Both the position numbers and the translations under genes were made by a program. Under the pieces are notes generated by a model. The model ran no database searches. It had not been told where the DNA came from and saw nothing but the letters and a program-made list of their open reading frames with translations. From NCBI GenBank assembly GCA_963575745.1, contig CAUYUJ010003991.1:1-64000 (forward strand): DNA of 64,000 nt. The letters are read 5' to 3'. The stretch comes from Prorocentrum cordatum. Taxonomy: Eukaryota; Sar; Dinophyceae; Prorocentrales; Prorocentraceae. Of the stretch, positions 31,190-42,074 are shown piece after piece. How positions within the stretch are numbered: the first letter of the stretch is position 1; every line of letters begins with the position of its first letter.

Positions 31190-31925
31190 GAGCGAGGTAC
31201 GATTGTTGTACGTTGAGTTGGGGCGAAGCCCTCTAGGGAGGGGTCCAGGGGAGGGGCCAGGCACGGAAGACCCGGCGTTAATGGCAGTTTGGGGGCCGTT
31301 TTCTTCGCATGTGTTCGATTGAAGCGGCTCCCGGGTGCATTCCATGGCCCGTTTCCTTGTTTTTTGTGAGAAGCGGCTCAAGGGCCCCCCAAGAGGTCTC
31401 CCAAACGGCCCAAAGACGGCCCCCGGATTATCGCCTTTTCGGGCCAAGGCCCCCCAAAGGGGCCGAAAACGGTCGAAGAGGGCCCCCAGACGGCCCAAGA
31501 GGGCCCTACACAGGCCCAAGAGGGTCCCACGAGAGCCCTAAGAGGGCCTCCAGAGGTTTCCAAGAGGGCGCCCCAAGACGGCCCAAGAGGGCCCCAACAG
31601 GGCCCCAAGAGAGCCCCAAGAGGGCCCCAAGAGGCTCCCAAGAGGGTCCAAGAGTCCCAAAACGGCGCTCGAGAAGGCCACCAGAAGACTCCCAAGAAGC
31701 CCCAGAGACGCAAAGTTACACCGTGGCTCCCAACGGCGAACAGTGACGTAACAAGCTCTGAACAACAGGGCTACCCAGAGCGCGGTTCTGAACAGCAAGG
31801 CGCCCAAGAGCGAGCGGCAACGTAGAAGTCTCTGAATACCAAGGCTCCCAACAGGGAAGGGTGCCATGAGCCATCTCGGGCCAGCTCTTGCGGCGTTCTT
31901 TTCGTTCCCGTGCCGACCCAGGTCG
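31190..31925 (-). repeat. composite repeat, complete copy 2
   Basis: Same module order as copy 1: CGAGGTACGA and CTCTAGGGAGGGGTCC (31,193-31,265), CCAAGA array (31,380-31,700), GGCAACGTAGAAGTCT (31,815), GAGCCATCTCGGGCC...CCGTGCCGACCCAGGT (31,868-31,925). About 735 bp. Confidence 0.8.
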
Positions 31926-31984
31926 GCCCATCCCGCCACCGTGCCTGGGTGTGGATATGAAGCCTATTGGATGTTCGTTGGGAT

Positions 31985-32530
31985 CTCGTGGGAGCCCTCT
32001 CGGGGGCCTTTTGAAGACAGTTTGGAGGCGTTTGGGAGCCTCCAGGGGCATCTTTTGGGCCTCATGGGGCATCTCTTAGGCCTCTTGGGGCCTCTTGGGG
32101 CCTCCTGGGCGCCTGGGGCTTCCTGGGGACTTCTTGGGGCGGAAGGCTCGGATGTTCGGTTCGAGTTCCATCTCTTGGGCCCCATTTGGGGCTGTCTTGG
32201 GCGCCTCTTGGGCCGTCTTGGGGCCCTCTTGGAGGCCTCGTGGGCCGTTGTAGGATGGTCTCGGGAGCCTTCTGGGCCGTCTTGGAGCATCGGAAAGCAG
32301 AAAAAGCGACAATGCCATCTTTCAAAAACCGAGCGCTAATCAGTGTTTGTTGCCCCTTGAGCCCCTCTTGGGAGGCCTCTTGGGGCGCCTTGGAGACCTC
32401 TTGTGCCATCTTGAGGCCATCGTGGGCGTCTTGGACCGATCTGTGTCTCGGAGCCCTCTTGGACCGTCTTGGAGACCTCGTGGGGCGCTCTTGGCCAGTC
32501 TTGGGCCCCTCCTGGGCCCGAAAAAGTCAT
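31985..32530 (+). repeat. TCTTGGGGCC array with spacers, forward
   Basis: Faces the preceding CCAAGA array head to head, so the pair is an inverted repeat with about 280 nt between arms. Spacers match those in the 25.5-26.1 kb copy. Confidence 0.8.
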
Positions 32531-33062
32531 GCGAAAAACGCTTCCCGGAGCCAAGGGGGGACACGCGGGAAGGGAAAGCAAAAGGGGATTTCGGAAATTG
32601 GAGCCCGGGCCCTTACAAAATTTCTCAGGAGTGAGGATTGAGGCTCAGAGGATGAGGCAAAGGACCTGAGGTCACAAAGGACCTGAGGACACGCCCACTC
32701 CGTGCCCCGAAGCACGGTGGCGGAGATGGGATGTCTCGAGCGGGGAGGGGCTCGCCACCAGGATGTCACCCCTGGCTCATCGCGCTGGTGGTGGTGTCGC
32801 TTGTCCTTGTTCCCGTCCGTCGTCGTCTTCCTCCGTCTGCGTCTGAGTCGCATTCGTTTCCTCGGGCAGGCGTGCAGGTGTCAGGAGACACGTGCCGTGA
32901 GGGCAGGAGGAGGGACGCGCACGCTTTCTCGCTAGATCCCCCACCGTCGCCTCCTGTTCTCATCTTCGCCCTCTTCCTCCACCTCTCCCTCCTCCTCTCC
33001 CTCGTCCTCTCTCTGTCCCTCCTCTCCCTCCGCTCCTCCTCTCAGTCCTCTCCCTCCCCCAG
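32531..33062 (+). other. end of PK intron 6, unassigned then pyrimidine tract
   Basis: 32,531-32,930 is unique and unassigned. 32,940-33,060 is a strong C/T tract ending CCCCAG, the acceptor of exon 7. Confidence 0.6.
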
Positions 33063-33131
33063 GTCAGAAACAAGTGCAAGCTCGGCGAGAAGAAAAACGT
33101 TAACGTGCCCGGCGTCAAGATCGACCTGCCG
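33063..33131 (+). CDS. PK: pyruvate kinase visible exon 7
   Basis: 23 codons, VRNKCKLGEKKNVNVPGVK then IDLP, matching LGSKKGVNLPGxxVDLP at the end of the B domain. Acceptor CCAG|G, donor CCG|GT, phase 0. Confidence 0.95.
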
Positions 33132-34029
33132 GTCGGAGCCCAGTTGCCCTCGTCTCCATTGTGTCATCTTCCTTCGTCATCGTTCGTTACCGTCATCCTT
33201 CTTCCTCATCACCTCGTCGTCGTGCTATTTGTCCTCCCAGTCATCCGCCCTCCCCCCCGCCGCATCTCATTTGGTATCACCCTTCTCCTCCAGACTCCTC
33301 CCCTTCCCCTCCTCCCCCTCATCCATCTTCCTCCACCAACCTTCTCTATTCACTTCGTCCTCCAACTTCATACCTCTTCTGGGCGTCGTCGTTCCCCTCT
33401 CCTCTGCCCCCCCCACCACTCCCCCTCCGCCCCGTCATCCCCCGTCTCCCCCTCCCCCTTTTATCGCCCTCTTCCCCATGCTCCTCCAACGGCGTGGCCC
33501 TCTATTTTCCGTGCCCAACGCATTTCCGAGCCTCCCCCCTTGGTTTATAGAAGTTGTCTCGCCCATTGGTGTCGTCGTTTCCCTGTTCCTCATCCCCTCC
33601 TCCCCCTTCCCCTGCTCATCTTTCTCCTGCTCCGTCCACTCTTACTATTCTTGCTCTACCTCTATCCCCTATTCTGCTCACCGCCCCGCATCCCACCGTT
33701 CCCGCCTCCTCCTCTGCTCCTGTTTCTCTTCCTCTTCTTCCTGACGATGTTCCTCCTCCTCCTCCTCCTCTTCATCTTCCTCCTCATCTTCGTTTTCCTC
33801 CACTCTTTCCTCCTCCCTCCCCTCCTCTCCCTCCCCCTCTTCCCTCCTTAACCCTACCCTCCCCCCGCCTTCTTGTCCTCGTGTTCCCCCCTATACCTGT
33901 TCTCACACTTCCCCTCCGCCTCCTCCTCAACATCATAATCTTCCCTCTCCTCGTGCTCTGTTTTAATTTGTCTGGTGTGTTCACCGCACCTTTTGCGCTC
34001 CACTTGCTTCCCCCTCTCCACGGCACGAG
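33132..34029 (+). other. PK intron 7 (898 nt, GT-AG)
   Basis: Pyrimidine-rich almost throughout (CCTCCT, CTTCC blocks). GGTCG occurs at both junctions. The long Pro/Ser/Leu frames are a by-product of composition. Confidence 0.8.
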
Positions 34030-34139
34030 GTCGTTGACGAGCGCGAGATCAAGGACATCAAGGAGTGGGCCATCCCGTCGAAGGCCGACTACATCGCGCT
34101 GAGCTTCGTGCAGTGCGCGCAGGACATCCTGGATTGCAG
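34030..34139 (+). CDS. PK: pyruvate kinase visible exon 8
   Basis: VVDEREIKDIKEWAIPSKAD then YIALSFVQCAQDILDC, equivalent to VSEKDxxDLxFGVEQxVDxxxxSFxR. Acceptor CGAG|G; donor CAG|GA, non-canonical, phase 2. The split Arg codon is completed by exon 9. Confidence 0.93.
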
Positions 34140-34960
34140 GAGCCGTGCGTCGCGTTGCCTCTGGAAGGGGGAGGAGGGGGAGAAGGAGGAGGAGGAGGAG
34201 CAGGAGGAGCAGGAGGAGCAGGAGGGCCTACGCATCCCTCCCCCTCCCCCTTCCCCTCCTTCCTCCTCCTTCTCCCTTCTCTGTGGATGCGCCCGGACCA
34301 CCGCCGCCGGGAAGGAAGCACAGCGGCCCCGACATCAAGATCTGAAGGGTTGTGCCCTCTGCCGACGGCCCCCGGGCCGAGCCAGCTTGGCAGCAGATCT
34401 GCAAGTGGCACGCGCGTGCCTGGGCTCACTGATCGAACAGGGGGTCCAAGCGAGAGCGCTGTGAGTTTGTTTGACAGGGGGACACTCGACATGCGTCGTG
34501 CGAACTCGTTCAATTAGAAATGTGTTCGCGGATACGTCGAGCATCTGTGTTGAACAGGCGTGCTCAAATGGCAGCATCTTAGTGAAACGTTGAGTGGTGT
34601 TACGAAAAGCAAGCCTGCCTCGACCATTCGGAAATATCCGTTGGTTTTGCTTGAACAAATCGCTTTCTGACATACATGTAGGCAAAACGTCCGAAGTCAG
34701 CTTTGTGTACGCAGATGCTACGCATCCTTGTTTAAACAAATTTTGCGGACAAGGTTGTGACGATCTGCGTGAGGGTTGACGCGGTTTTCCAGAGTGTGGA
34801 GGACACCTCGGGCGGGAAAAAACAATCCAAGTCTATTGGGACGCCATTTCCACAGAGTGGTGCGTATGAATGCAAAGTTACGCCGCACACGTACTTCCTA
34901 CAGATTCTCCAAACGGTTTTGACAATTTAGGTATCTTACTTTCCTGGATAAGTAATTGGA
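34140..34960 (+). other. PK intron 8, first part
   Basis: Opens with a purine tract (GGAGGAGCA repeats, 34,165-34,230), then pyrimidine-rich, then unique AT-richer DNA with no recognised gene. Confidence 0.6.
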
Positions 34961-34969
34961 AAGGACGGT

Positions 34970-35310
34970 TGCTGGTTGGTCGTGAGCGCCTCGTGCGCGT
35001 CCTGTGCGCTGGGTCCCGCTGGGTGGGTCCGCTGGGGTTTCGCCTGGTGCCCAGTCGGTGGCCCGTCGTATGTCGTATGCGCCTCCTGGGCGCCCCGTGC
35101 GTTGGGTGGGTCTAATTGGGTGTCGCCTGGTGCCCGGTCGGTGGCCAGTCGTGGGCGCATCGTGGGTGCTCCGTGCGTTGGGTGTGTCCGTTGAGGTTTC
35201 GCAGGCCCCGTGCGCTGACTGGATCCGCTGGGTTTCCGCATGGTGCCCAGCCGTGACCGGTCGAGGGCACCTCCTTTGCGCCCCGTCCGTTGGCTGGGTG
35301 CACGACAGCT
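34970..35310 (+). repeat. degenerate GTGGGCGCCTCGTGCG-type repeat, copy 1
   Basis: Loose repeats of CCCGTGCGTTGGGTGGGTC, GTTTCGCCTGGTGCCC and CGGTGGCC[CA]GTCGT. A related block occurs at 36,555-36,690, in both cases followed by the GCACCACATAG repeat. Confidence 0.65.
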
Positions 35311-35314
35311 CGCA

Positions 35315-35510
35315 TCACATCGATTGCACCATGCAGATTGCACCACCTAGCCTGCATCCCATAGCTTACACCAGATGTTGCAACGCATAGCTAGCACCAC
35401 ATTATAGCTAGCATCGCAAAACATGCACCACAAATGTTGCACCAAGTATGGCACACCGCAGGGTTTGCGCCACATAGCTTGTACCACACAGCTTGCACCA
35501 CATAGTCTTT
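35315..35510 (+). repeat. degenerate ~15-bp GCACCACATAGCTT repeat, copy 1
   Basis: About a dozen imperfect copies such as TTGCACCACATAGC and TAGCACCACATTATAGC. Confidence 0.75.
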
Positions 35511-36554
35511 TTCACAGACATTCTTCTCTTACGCGAGGAATGGACTCTACCGCGAATAATTATATCAACCACCCTCCCGAGCCCAGACTTACCCGCCCCC
35601 TAGTTAGATTGCAGTGTACGTGTGGTTGTCCGTCATCGTTCCTTATCCAATTCAAACCTTACCATCCCAGACCAACAGTTATCGATATCCCCCATCATCC
35701 CAGAACGAAAAAGTTGCCAGAAGTCTGCCAGGGCGCGCGCTCGCTGAAATTTTCCGAACGCCGTAGGGTTCTAGCCATCTTGTCAAATCGGATCATCCTG
35801 CCCATGTCGAAACATTCAATCACCATCATCGCGCGCCCACCACCTCCGTCGAATAGTACAATGCAGGCCACACGCGCACGTTTCCGCGCGGGCACGTCGG
35901 GATCATTCCAAGACGCCTTGGTGTCTGCGGGCGTACACTCTCTCATCATCCTCATCAGCGTAAACGTCACCGTCGTCCGCGACATCATTCGCAGCGTCAT
36001 AATCAGCATCATCAGTCTCATCATCACCATCATCGGGATCATGACCGCTGCCGTCATCGTCGACATCGTCGCCGGTGCCGACGTCATCATAATATCTCGC
36101 CCGCCTGAGTCACCGATCCACACTGATGTTCCCTCGTGCCAGCGCTGCCTTTGAGAGGCGCTGGGAAGTTCCCATCGGCAAGCGCCATCGTTGCCGCATC
36201 AGTTGTGCCAAAGCAGCTGGTTTATCTCCACGTAAGCGGGCGCGTGCCCGTGCGGCCGTAGAGACGCGACAGCCAGTTCCAATCAGGAATCGCAGTCGTC
36301 GCCAAATAGATTTTGCAAAACAAGTTACGATTTGGAGTTTGAGGTGTTTGCGCGGGCATTGGAGCTGATGCTTGCAATTTCCACAAGCAAAGTACACAGA
36401 GATTGCACGTTCGACCGCATATATTGCACCACATCGTGTGCACATCAAGGGCTCAAGAGCCCATGTTGGCTCATGAACATCTATATGATCAAACTTGCAG
36501 ATACCAATATATAGAAGGACTTGTTGTATTGATGGACCCTTCCATCTCTGCCTA
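35511..36554 (+). other. intron 8, unique DNA with an ATC-rich stretch
   Basis: 35,940-36,095 is ATC/GTC-rich; on the minus strand one frame reads as an Asp-rich peptide (DDDVGTGDDVDDD type), but the composition alone explains it. No recognised gene. Confidence 0.5.
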
Positions 36555-36905
36555 TATGGGATGGGTCAGGCGGTGCTTTGCCTGGTCCCGCCCGTGGGCG
36601 CCTCGTGGGCGCCTCGTGTGCTGGATGGGTGTGGCAGGGTGTTGATTGGTACCCGGCCGCGGGCTTTTCGTGGGTGATTCGAGTGCCGGATGCACTACGT
36701 AGCTCGCGCCACATAGTTTCCGCCACATAGTTTCCACCAAATAGTTTCTACCACTGACATAATGGCACAGAAGTTGCAACTCATATCTCGCACCACCTTG
36801 ATTTAATGAAGTCACTTGCTCCGCACGGGTCCCACCACATGTTTTTTACCACATAGTTCGCGCCCGATGATTTGCACCTTTGTTTGCACCACATGCGTTG
36901 ATCCA
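36555..36905 (+). repeat. second copy of the GTGGGCGCC + GCACCACATAG repeat pair
   Basis: 36,555-36,690 resembles 34,970-35,310, and 36,690-36,905 has GCCACATAGTTTCC units like those at 35,315-35,510. Same order and orientation. Confidence 0.65.
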
Positions 36906-36924
36906 TACATACACTTATACAGAT

Positions 36925-37078
36925 ACTGCCATGTGTGCATATATACATATATATATAGAGAGAGAGATAGAGGTTTGCCCGTACACGCACATACACACAT
37001 ACACACATAGTGAATAGATGCACAGTTATACACACTCAAACACACACACACACACACATACACACACACACACACCCA
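36925..37078 (+). repeat. ATAT, AGAG and CA microsatellites
   Basis: ATATATACATATATATATAG near 36,940, (AG)n near 36,957, (CA)n at 37,029-37,076. Confidence 0.9.
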
Positions 37079-37134
37079 GAGCGTTCCCCACCTCCATGAC
37101 ATCTGGGGGCAACTCCCGGCACCGCGCCCCCGGG

Positions 37135-37740
37135 CCTCCCAGGGAGGCCCCAAAACGCCCCAGGACGGCCCAAGATGCCCCCAAGGAGCCCCCAGAACGC
37201 GAAAGAATGGCCCAAGACGGTCCCAAGCAGCCCAATACCGACCTCCGACGGCTCTCCAGGCTCCCAGGAGGCTTCCAAGAAGCCCCACGAGAGCTCTGAG
37301 ATGGCGTCCCGGGAGCGACCGAAGAGGCCAAAATCGTTGTTGTTTGTTTTTGCTGTTCTTTTTTTAGCCTTCTCGCGTATTCGAGCTTCCAACGCTCGAA
37401 GACGGCCGAAAAAGGCCCCCAAGACCGTCCCAAGACCGGCCAGAGCCCTCAAGACGGCTCCAAGATTGGCCAAGAAGGCCCCAAGACGGCCCAAAAGCGC
37501 CCCGAGGCAGCCCAAGAGAGCCTCAGATGGCCCGAAAAGCCGCCCAACAGGGGGAACACCAATCGACAATCCCGGCTATCCGCTCCAAGAGGCCCTCAGG
37601 AGGCCCCAAGAGTCCCCCAAAGAGCTTGAAAAGGCGCCCAAGAGCCCCGAAGAGGTCCAAAAGTGGCTCCAAGAGGCCCCGGAGCAGCCCCCCAGCGGCC
37701 TCCAAATGGCCTCCCAAGAGCCCCCTGTACGCCTCTTAGG
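37135..37740 (-). repeat. CCAAGA array with spacer, reverse (intron 8)
   Basis: Same family as the 22.5 and 31.4 kb arrays. A/T-richer spacer at 37,325-37,400. The Arg/Pro/Lys-rich and Leu/Gly/Trp-rich frames on both strands come from the repeat. Confidence 0.8.
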
Positions 37741-38905
37741 ACCCCCGGGGTTCCTGCGCACAACATGTTAGGAGGCCCCACTTGAAAAAATCCAATGGTT
37801 CTCTTGTTGTTCATCCCGAACCCCATCAAGACTCCGGGGTCACATTGCACAGATTTTCTGTGAATGCTGTTGAACTCTCTGACGCTGTCTTGGCACTCTC
37901 TTGTGTCGTCTTCGTGTCCTCTTGGCTGCCACTGGAGCCACCGTAAAAATCGAGCTCCCATGAGTTCACCTGTCCAGCCTAGCTAGAACGTCAGCGCGCG
38001 CGCCAAGTAAGAGACAAAAGAAGGGACCTCCCAAAGCCTTACGAGCACTTTGCCCCAAGGTGGCCCCAAGGTTCTCCCAGAGGTTCTCGAGGCGACCCCC
38101 AGATGCTTGTGGAGACTCCCTGGAGGCTCCCAGGAGCCACCAGGAGCCCTCCACGAGGCCCCGAAAGACTCACAAGACGCCGCCAACAGGCCCCCAGAGG
38201 CGTCCCAACAGTCCACGGCCTGTATCCAGGAAACTTCTGCCACACGGCCCAGGCATGGCAATTTGAGAAAAATGGAATTCCAAGAATTCCAATGTTTTTC
38301 AAACTTGCCGCCTGCTATTTTTGCACAACAGACCATGATTAAGGTCCCCATCACCACCGAAGAAAGATCCCAGGAAGTCTTCGCGGGACCCAAATCATCG
38401 AACACCTAAAGGGAATTAATGAGTCTGTGGTTTTCGCATTTCCCCTTCTATACATGTTTGGGGTTTACGCAGGGACTCCAAGAAGGTCGTTAGATGCCCA
38501 ACGCACTTCCGCATTTTAGATGATGTGCTTTAGCCTGTCGTGCCTAGCTAGAACTTGAGCGCGCGCGAAGCGCGCGCGATGATTCTAGTATCTACATGCA
38601 TATATGCGTATGTGTGTACACATGTATTTACACACCCATATACACGTGCGTCGATTGCACCGTACATACAGCGCATGGCATATGTCGCATCGCGCAACGC
38701 ACATCGAGGTTCGGGCTCCACGCTGGTTGACATTGATGTCCTGACAGTCGCCAGAATGATCCACCTGTCTCGGGATGCCCAGAGGCCGCTTAAGGTCCTT
38801 GTTGTAGCCTTTCGGGAGCGTGTGTTGGCGGTCGAGCGCCCAGATCACGCCGTTTTGGGCTCTCGGGGGCGTTTGAATGCGATCCAGATGCAATGTTGCG
38901 CCGCT
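37741..38905 (+). other. intron 8, unique DNA with a short CCAAGA remnant
   Basis: 38,050-38,215 is a weak CCCCAAG/GGCTCCC array. 38,540-38,580 has GCGCGCGCGAAGCGCGCGCG, a perfect palindrome-like block. No recognised gene. Confidence 0.5.
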
Positions 38906-39430
38906 TGGGGGCTTTGTCGTTCACCTGGAAGCCCGCGCGCCCCGCCTTGAGGCGCCCTTGGCGCCTCGGGTGGCTCTCTTGAGCCCTCCTGGTCTCCCAC
39001 ACGGGCCTCTTGAAATCGTCATCGGCGGGAGAATGCGCAGAACGCGGCCTCCACGTGTGAATCCAGTCATGTGTGTGTGTTGTGTGTTGTGTGTTGTGTG
39101 TTGTGTGGTGTGTGGTGTGTGGTGTGTGGTGTGTGGTGTGTGGTGTGTGGTGTGTGGTGTGTGGTGTGTGGTGTGTGTTGTGTGTTGTGTGTTGTGTGGT
39201 GTGTGTGTGTGTGTTGTGTGTTGTGTGTTGTGTGTTGTGTGGTGTGTGTGTGTGTGTGTCCAGCCTCCTGGTAAGTTAATTGGGGTCCTCCTGGATCGTG
39301 TTGGGGACGCCTGGGAGCAAACTTCGGGCAGTCGAGAGCTCCTGCGACCCTCTTGGGGCCGTCCTGGAGGCATCGTGGGCCCTCTTGGCCGTCCAGCGGC
39401 GCCCCCACGGCGGTCCCAGAGGACCTGGAG
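38906..39430 (+). repeat. CTTGGGGCC remnants flanking a TG tract
   Basis: Weak forward arrays at 38,906-39,010 and 39,285-39,420, with a (TGTGTGT/TGTGG)n microsatellite at 39,069-39,260 between them. Confidence 0.75.
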
Positions 39431-39734
39431 CGGTCAAGTGGTTGACAGGCACCCCGCGTGAGGGTTTTCGTGTGATTATCGACCCCTTCCCAAGCAGAAG
39501 GAGGCAGGACGTCAGAAGCGAAAAGGTATCGCTACTGCGAATACTTCCATCGTTTTCGCCCTTGGGGGCCTCCTGGGAGGCCCTCGTCGCCACGGCTGAA
39601 TTCGCTCCGAAATCTTGGTCGGAACGCACCCCTGGAGAGGGACAGGGAGTATCAGAATCGTTATGCTTTGGTTCCCCCAGGACGGGAGAGACGAGGGATG
39701 GAAGTCGGCGGCAGGGCGAGACACAGGAGGCAAG
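39431..39734 (+). other. end of PK intron 8
   Basis: Unique sequence; a continuous open + frame reaches exon 9, but nothing upstream of 39,735 matches pyruvate kinase. Acceptor CAAG|G. Confidence 0.6.
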
Positions 39735-39871
39735 GAGCATCCGAAAATTTGCACAGCTGGGCGCCCTCAGAAGGGGGGGGCGGCGGATCATAGCGAAGAT
39801 CGAGAATGTCGAGGGCATGAAAAACTACGACGAGATCCTGGCCGTGGCCGACGGGATCATGGTTGCCAGAG
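39735..39871 (+). CDS. PK: pyruvate kinase visible exon 9 (active-site signature)
   Basis: Begins SIRKFAQLGALRRGG and continues RIIAKIENVEGMKNYDEIL then AVADGIMVAR. IIAKIENVEGM fits the pyruvate kinase active-site signature with the catalytic Lys and the Mg-binding Glu. Acceptor AAG|G, donor AGAG|GA, phase 1. The Gly-Asp that coordinates metal is completed by exon 10. Confidence 0.97.
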
Positions 39872-40519
39872 GAGACCATGTTTCCCCATGTCTCCTCCTG
39901 CTCCTCCTCCTCCTCATCCTCAACCTACTCCTCCCTCATCCTTCTCGTCCTTCTCTTCCTCATCCTCCTGATCCCCCTGCTCATCATGCTGCTGCTGCTC
40001 CTCCCTCTCTTGTTTCTACTGCTGCGGCTGCTTGCTCCTCTTGCTTCTCCAACGCCTGTCTGACCTGGCCTCCGTGTTCCCGTCGTCGTGGTCGGTGGGC
40101 TATTGCGGCCAGACATTACCATCCCCCGTTCCTCATGTTTGTCGCGTTGGCCATACGGCAGGTTGGCATGGATGAGAAAGCAGGTGAGGGGCGACGATGG
40201 GAGACGATCGGCTCAGGAAGAAGTGCATAGACCCCCAATCGCCCATTCATCGCCGACGAATGGCTGATAGCCAAGCACGCCCATGTGCGTGCGGGTTCGT
40301 TGCCGGGGGCGTATAGCCGATCTGTCGGCGATTCATCGTTTGATGAAGCCATTTCCTCTCCTCCCCTGGTATGGGAATCGAGGTATGATGGCGAATGCGG
40401 TTAAGAGAAGGAGAAGGGGCAGGCGGTTGGGACAGAAGGGTCGATGAATGTCAGGGTGACAGTGGAGGGCTTGAGCAAAGTTCGGTGTCGAATACACCAT
40501 GTGTTAGTTCGCTAGTAAG
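39872..40519 (+). other. PK intron 9 (648 nt, GA-AG)
   Basis: Here the order is reversed: pyrimidine-rich at the start (39,885-40,060), purine-rich patches later (40,395-40,440). CCGATCTGTCGGCGAT near 40,318 nearly repeats a block of intron 1 near 10,346. Confidence 0.75.
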
Positions 40520-40593
40520 GTGACCTGGGCATGGAGATCCCAATGGAGAAGATATGGATGGCGCAGAAGTGGATGATCAAGAAGGCGAAGGAG
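40520..40593 (+). CDS. PK: pyruvate kinase visible exon 10
   Basis: GDLGMEIPMEKIWMAQKWMI then KKAKE, the family block GDLGxEIPxEKVxxAQKxMI. Acceptor TAAG|G, donor GAG|GC, phase 0. Confidence 0.97.
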
Positions 40594-41787
40594 GCGGCCG
40601 TATGCACGATTAGGAGGAGGATCTGAGGGAAAGGCTGAACGTGATATGGAATTCAGACGTGGGTTAGATTATGTATCATAGTCTTTACACAGTTGGCACA
40701 ATGTCTCCAGCACGTCGGGCTTGCAGAGGGCACCCTCTGATTTCAAAGTGTGATGTCTTGCACTAGGGATGTTCTCAGGATTCCAATCAACTCCTGGTGG
40801 AGGAGGAGGAGCAGGAGGAGGTTGGACGTTGAGGTGAGGAGTAGGAGGAGAAGGATATGAGTATGCGGGTGAAGAGGATTCTGGTGATTGGGAAGGGGAG
40901 GACGAAGACCAGGGAGCGAGGGGGAAGAGGGAGAGGTCGGGAGGTGGATGGAGATGGAGGATGGAAAGAGGGGTGAACAGAAGCATGGCAGGCGGGTTGA
41001 GTGAGACATGAGGGGGGGAGGAGGGTGGGAAGAGATTGGGAGGAGAATTGGGAAGGATGGGTAGAAGCAGCAAGAGGACCAACAAGCCCAAGGAAGCGAC
41101 CAGTTCGATTCCCAGTCCTGGGCCCACTCGTGTCTTCGCTGCTCATGCCACCCCACTCCCATCCCGCCCACACACTCCCCCGCCCTCACATGGGAGAGGG
41201 ACGCTGATGAGGGAGGGCGGAGGAGAAGCCAGGAGGAGGAGGAGGAGTATCAGGAAGGGGGAGTAGTACAAGTATACCTGGACGGGAGTGGACGAGCAGC
41301 AGTTGTTTTGTTCGTCCCATCCAGATTTGCTCCCCACCCCCCTCTCCTCGCCTCGTCGTCCTTGCTCTGCTTCCCGTCATCTTCATCATTCAGTCTGTAC
41401 TCCTGTTGCTCCTCGTCGTGCTACGGCTGCTGCTGCTGCTGCCCCTCATCCTCCCTCGCCCTTGTAGTCATTTTTCGGGCTCGTCCTCATGATCCTCCTC
41501 CTCATCATCTCTCTGCCCTCCCGTCTAGTCCCTCTTCTTCCCTCCGCCCGCTCACCAGCGCCCTTCTCTCCCTCCCTCCCTCCCTCCCTCCCCCCCCTGC
41601 TCACCCTCCTCGTCCGCCCCCTCCCCCTCTCCACTCTTCCCTGAATCCTGCCCCCCAGACTCCTCTTCGGTCTGCTCCATCCTAGTGCCTGTCGTGGTCG
41701 CCCGGGGACCGTCCTCCTTCCTCTGCCATCCTCTCCCCACTTGCCGTGGTCGTCATCATCGTCCTCCCCGCCTCTACGGGAACGGAG
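40594..41787 (+). other. PK intron 10 (1,194 nt, GC-AG)
   Basis: Purine-rich blocks from 40,609 to 41,270 (GGAGGAGGAGGAGCAGG), then pyrimidine-rich from 41,330 to 41,760, ending ACGGAG|G. GGAGGC occurs at both junctions. Confidence 0.8.
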
Positions 41788-41835
41788 GCTGGCAAGATTG
41801 TGGTCACGGCCACCGAGATGCTCGCGTCGATGGAG
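41788..41835 (+). CDS. PK: pyruvate kinase visible exon 11
   Basis: 16 codons, AGKIVVTATEMLASME, matching NxAGKPVICATQMLESM with the catalytic Thr. Donor GAG|GA; without splicing the frame meets TAG 15 nt later. Intron 11 is 13,517 nt. Confidence 0.95.
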
Positions 41836-42074
41836 GAACGCCCCTCGTAGGGCCGCAGCAGGAAGAACAGGGTAGGGAGAGGGGTGGAATGTGAAGGGAG
41901 GGGAGGGGAGGAACGCGGAGACGGAAGAGGCTGATATGGAGCATGGGAGAGGAGGAGGAAGAAGAAGAAGACGATACATAACACGAGGAGGGTCAGGAGA
42001 GGTAGAGGAGTGCGATAGAGAGAGAAGTTGAGAGAGAGAGAGAGAGAAACAACAAAAACGAGAGACACTAAATG
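41836..42074 (+). other. start of PK intron 11
   Basis: Purine-rich (GGGAGGGGAGG, GGAGGAGGAAGAAG) and ends in an AG microsatellite at 42,018-42,048 next to the truncated RT element. Confidence 0.7.

Noticed and set aside
35695-36123. Asp-rich or Met-rich minus-strand frame in intron 8
   Set aside because: Explained by the ATC/GTC-rich stretch; no start context or family.
39067-39408. Cys/Val- and Thr/His-rich frames
   Set aside because: Translations of the TG microsatellite.
41070-41130. tRNA-like T-arm (AGTTCGATTCCCAG)
   Set aside because: No matching acceptor, D or anticodon arms in the preceding 70 nt.
41446-42074. C-terminal 200 codons of the long minus frame that starts in the RT fragment
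   Set aside because: RT similarity stops at about 42,075; the rest is translation of AG and purine tracts across PK exon 11 on the wrong strand.
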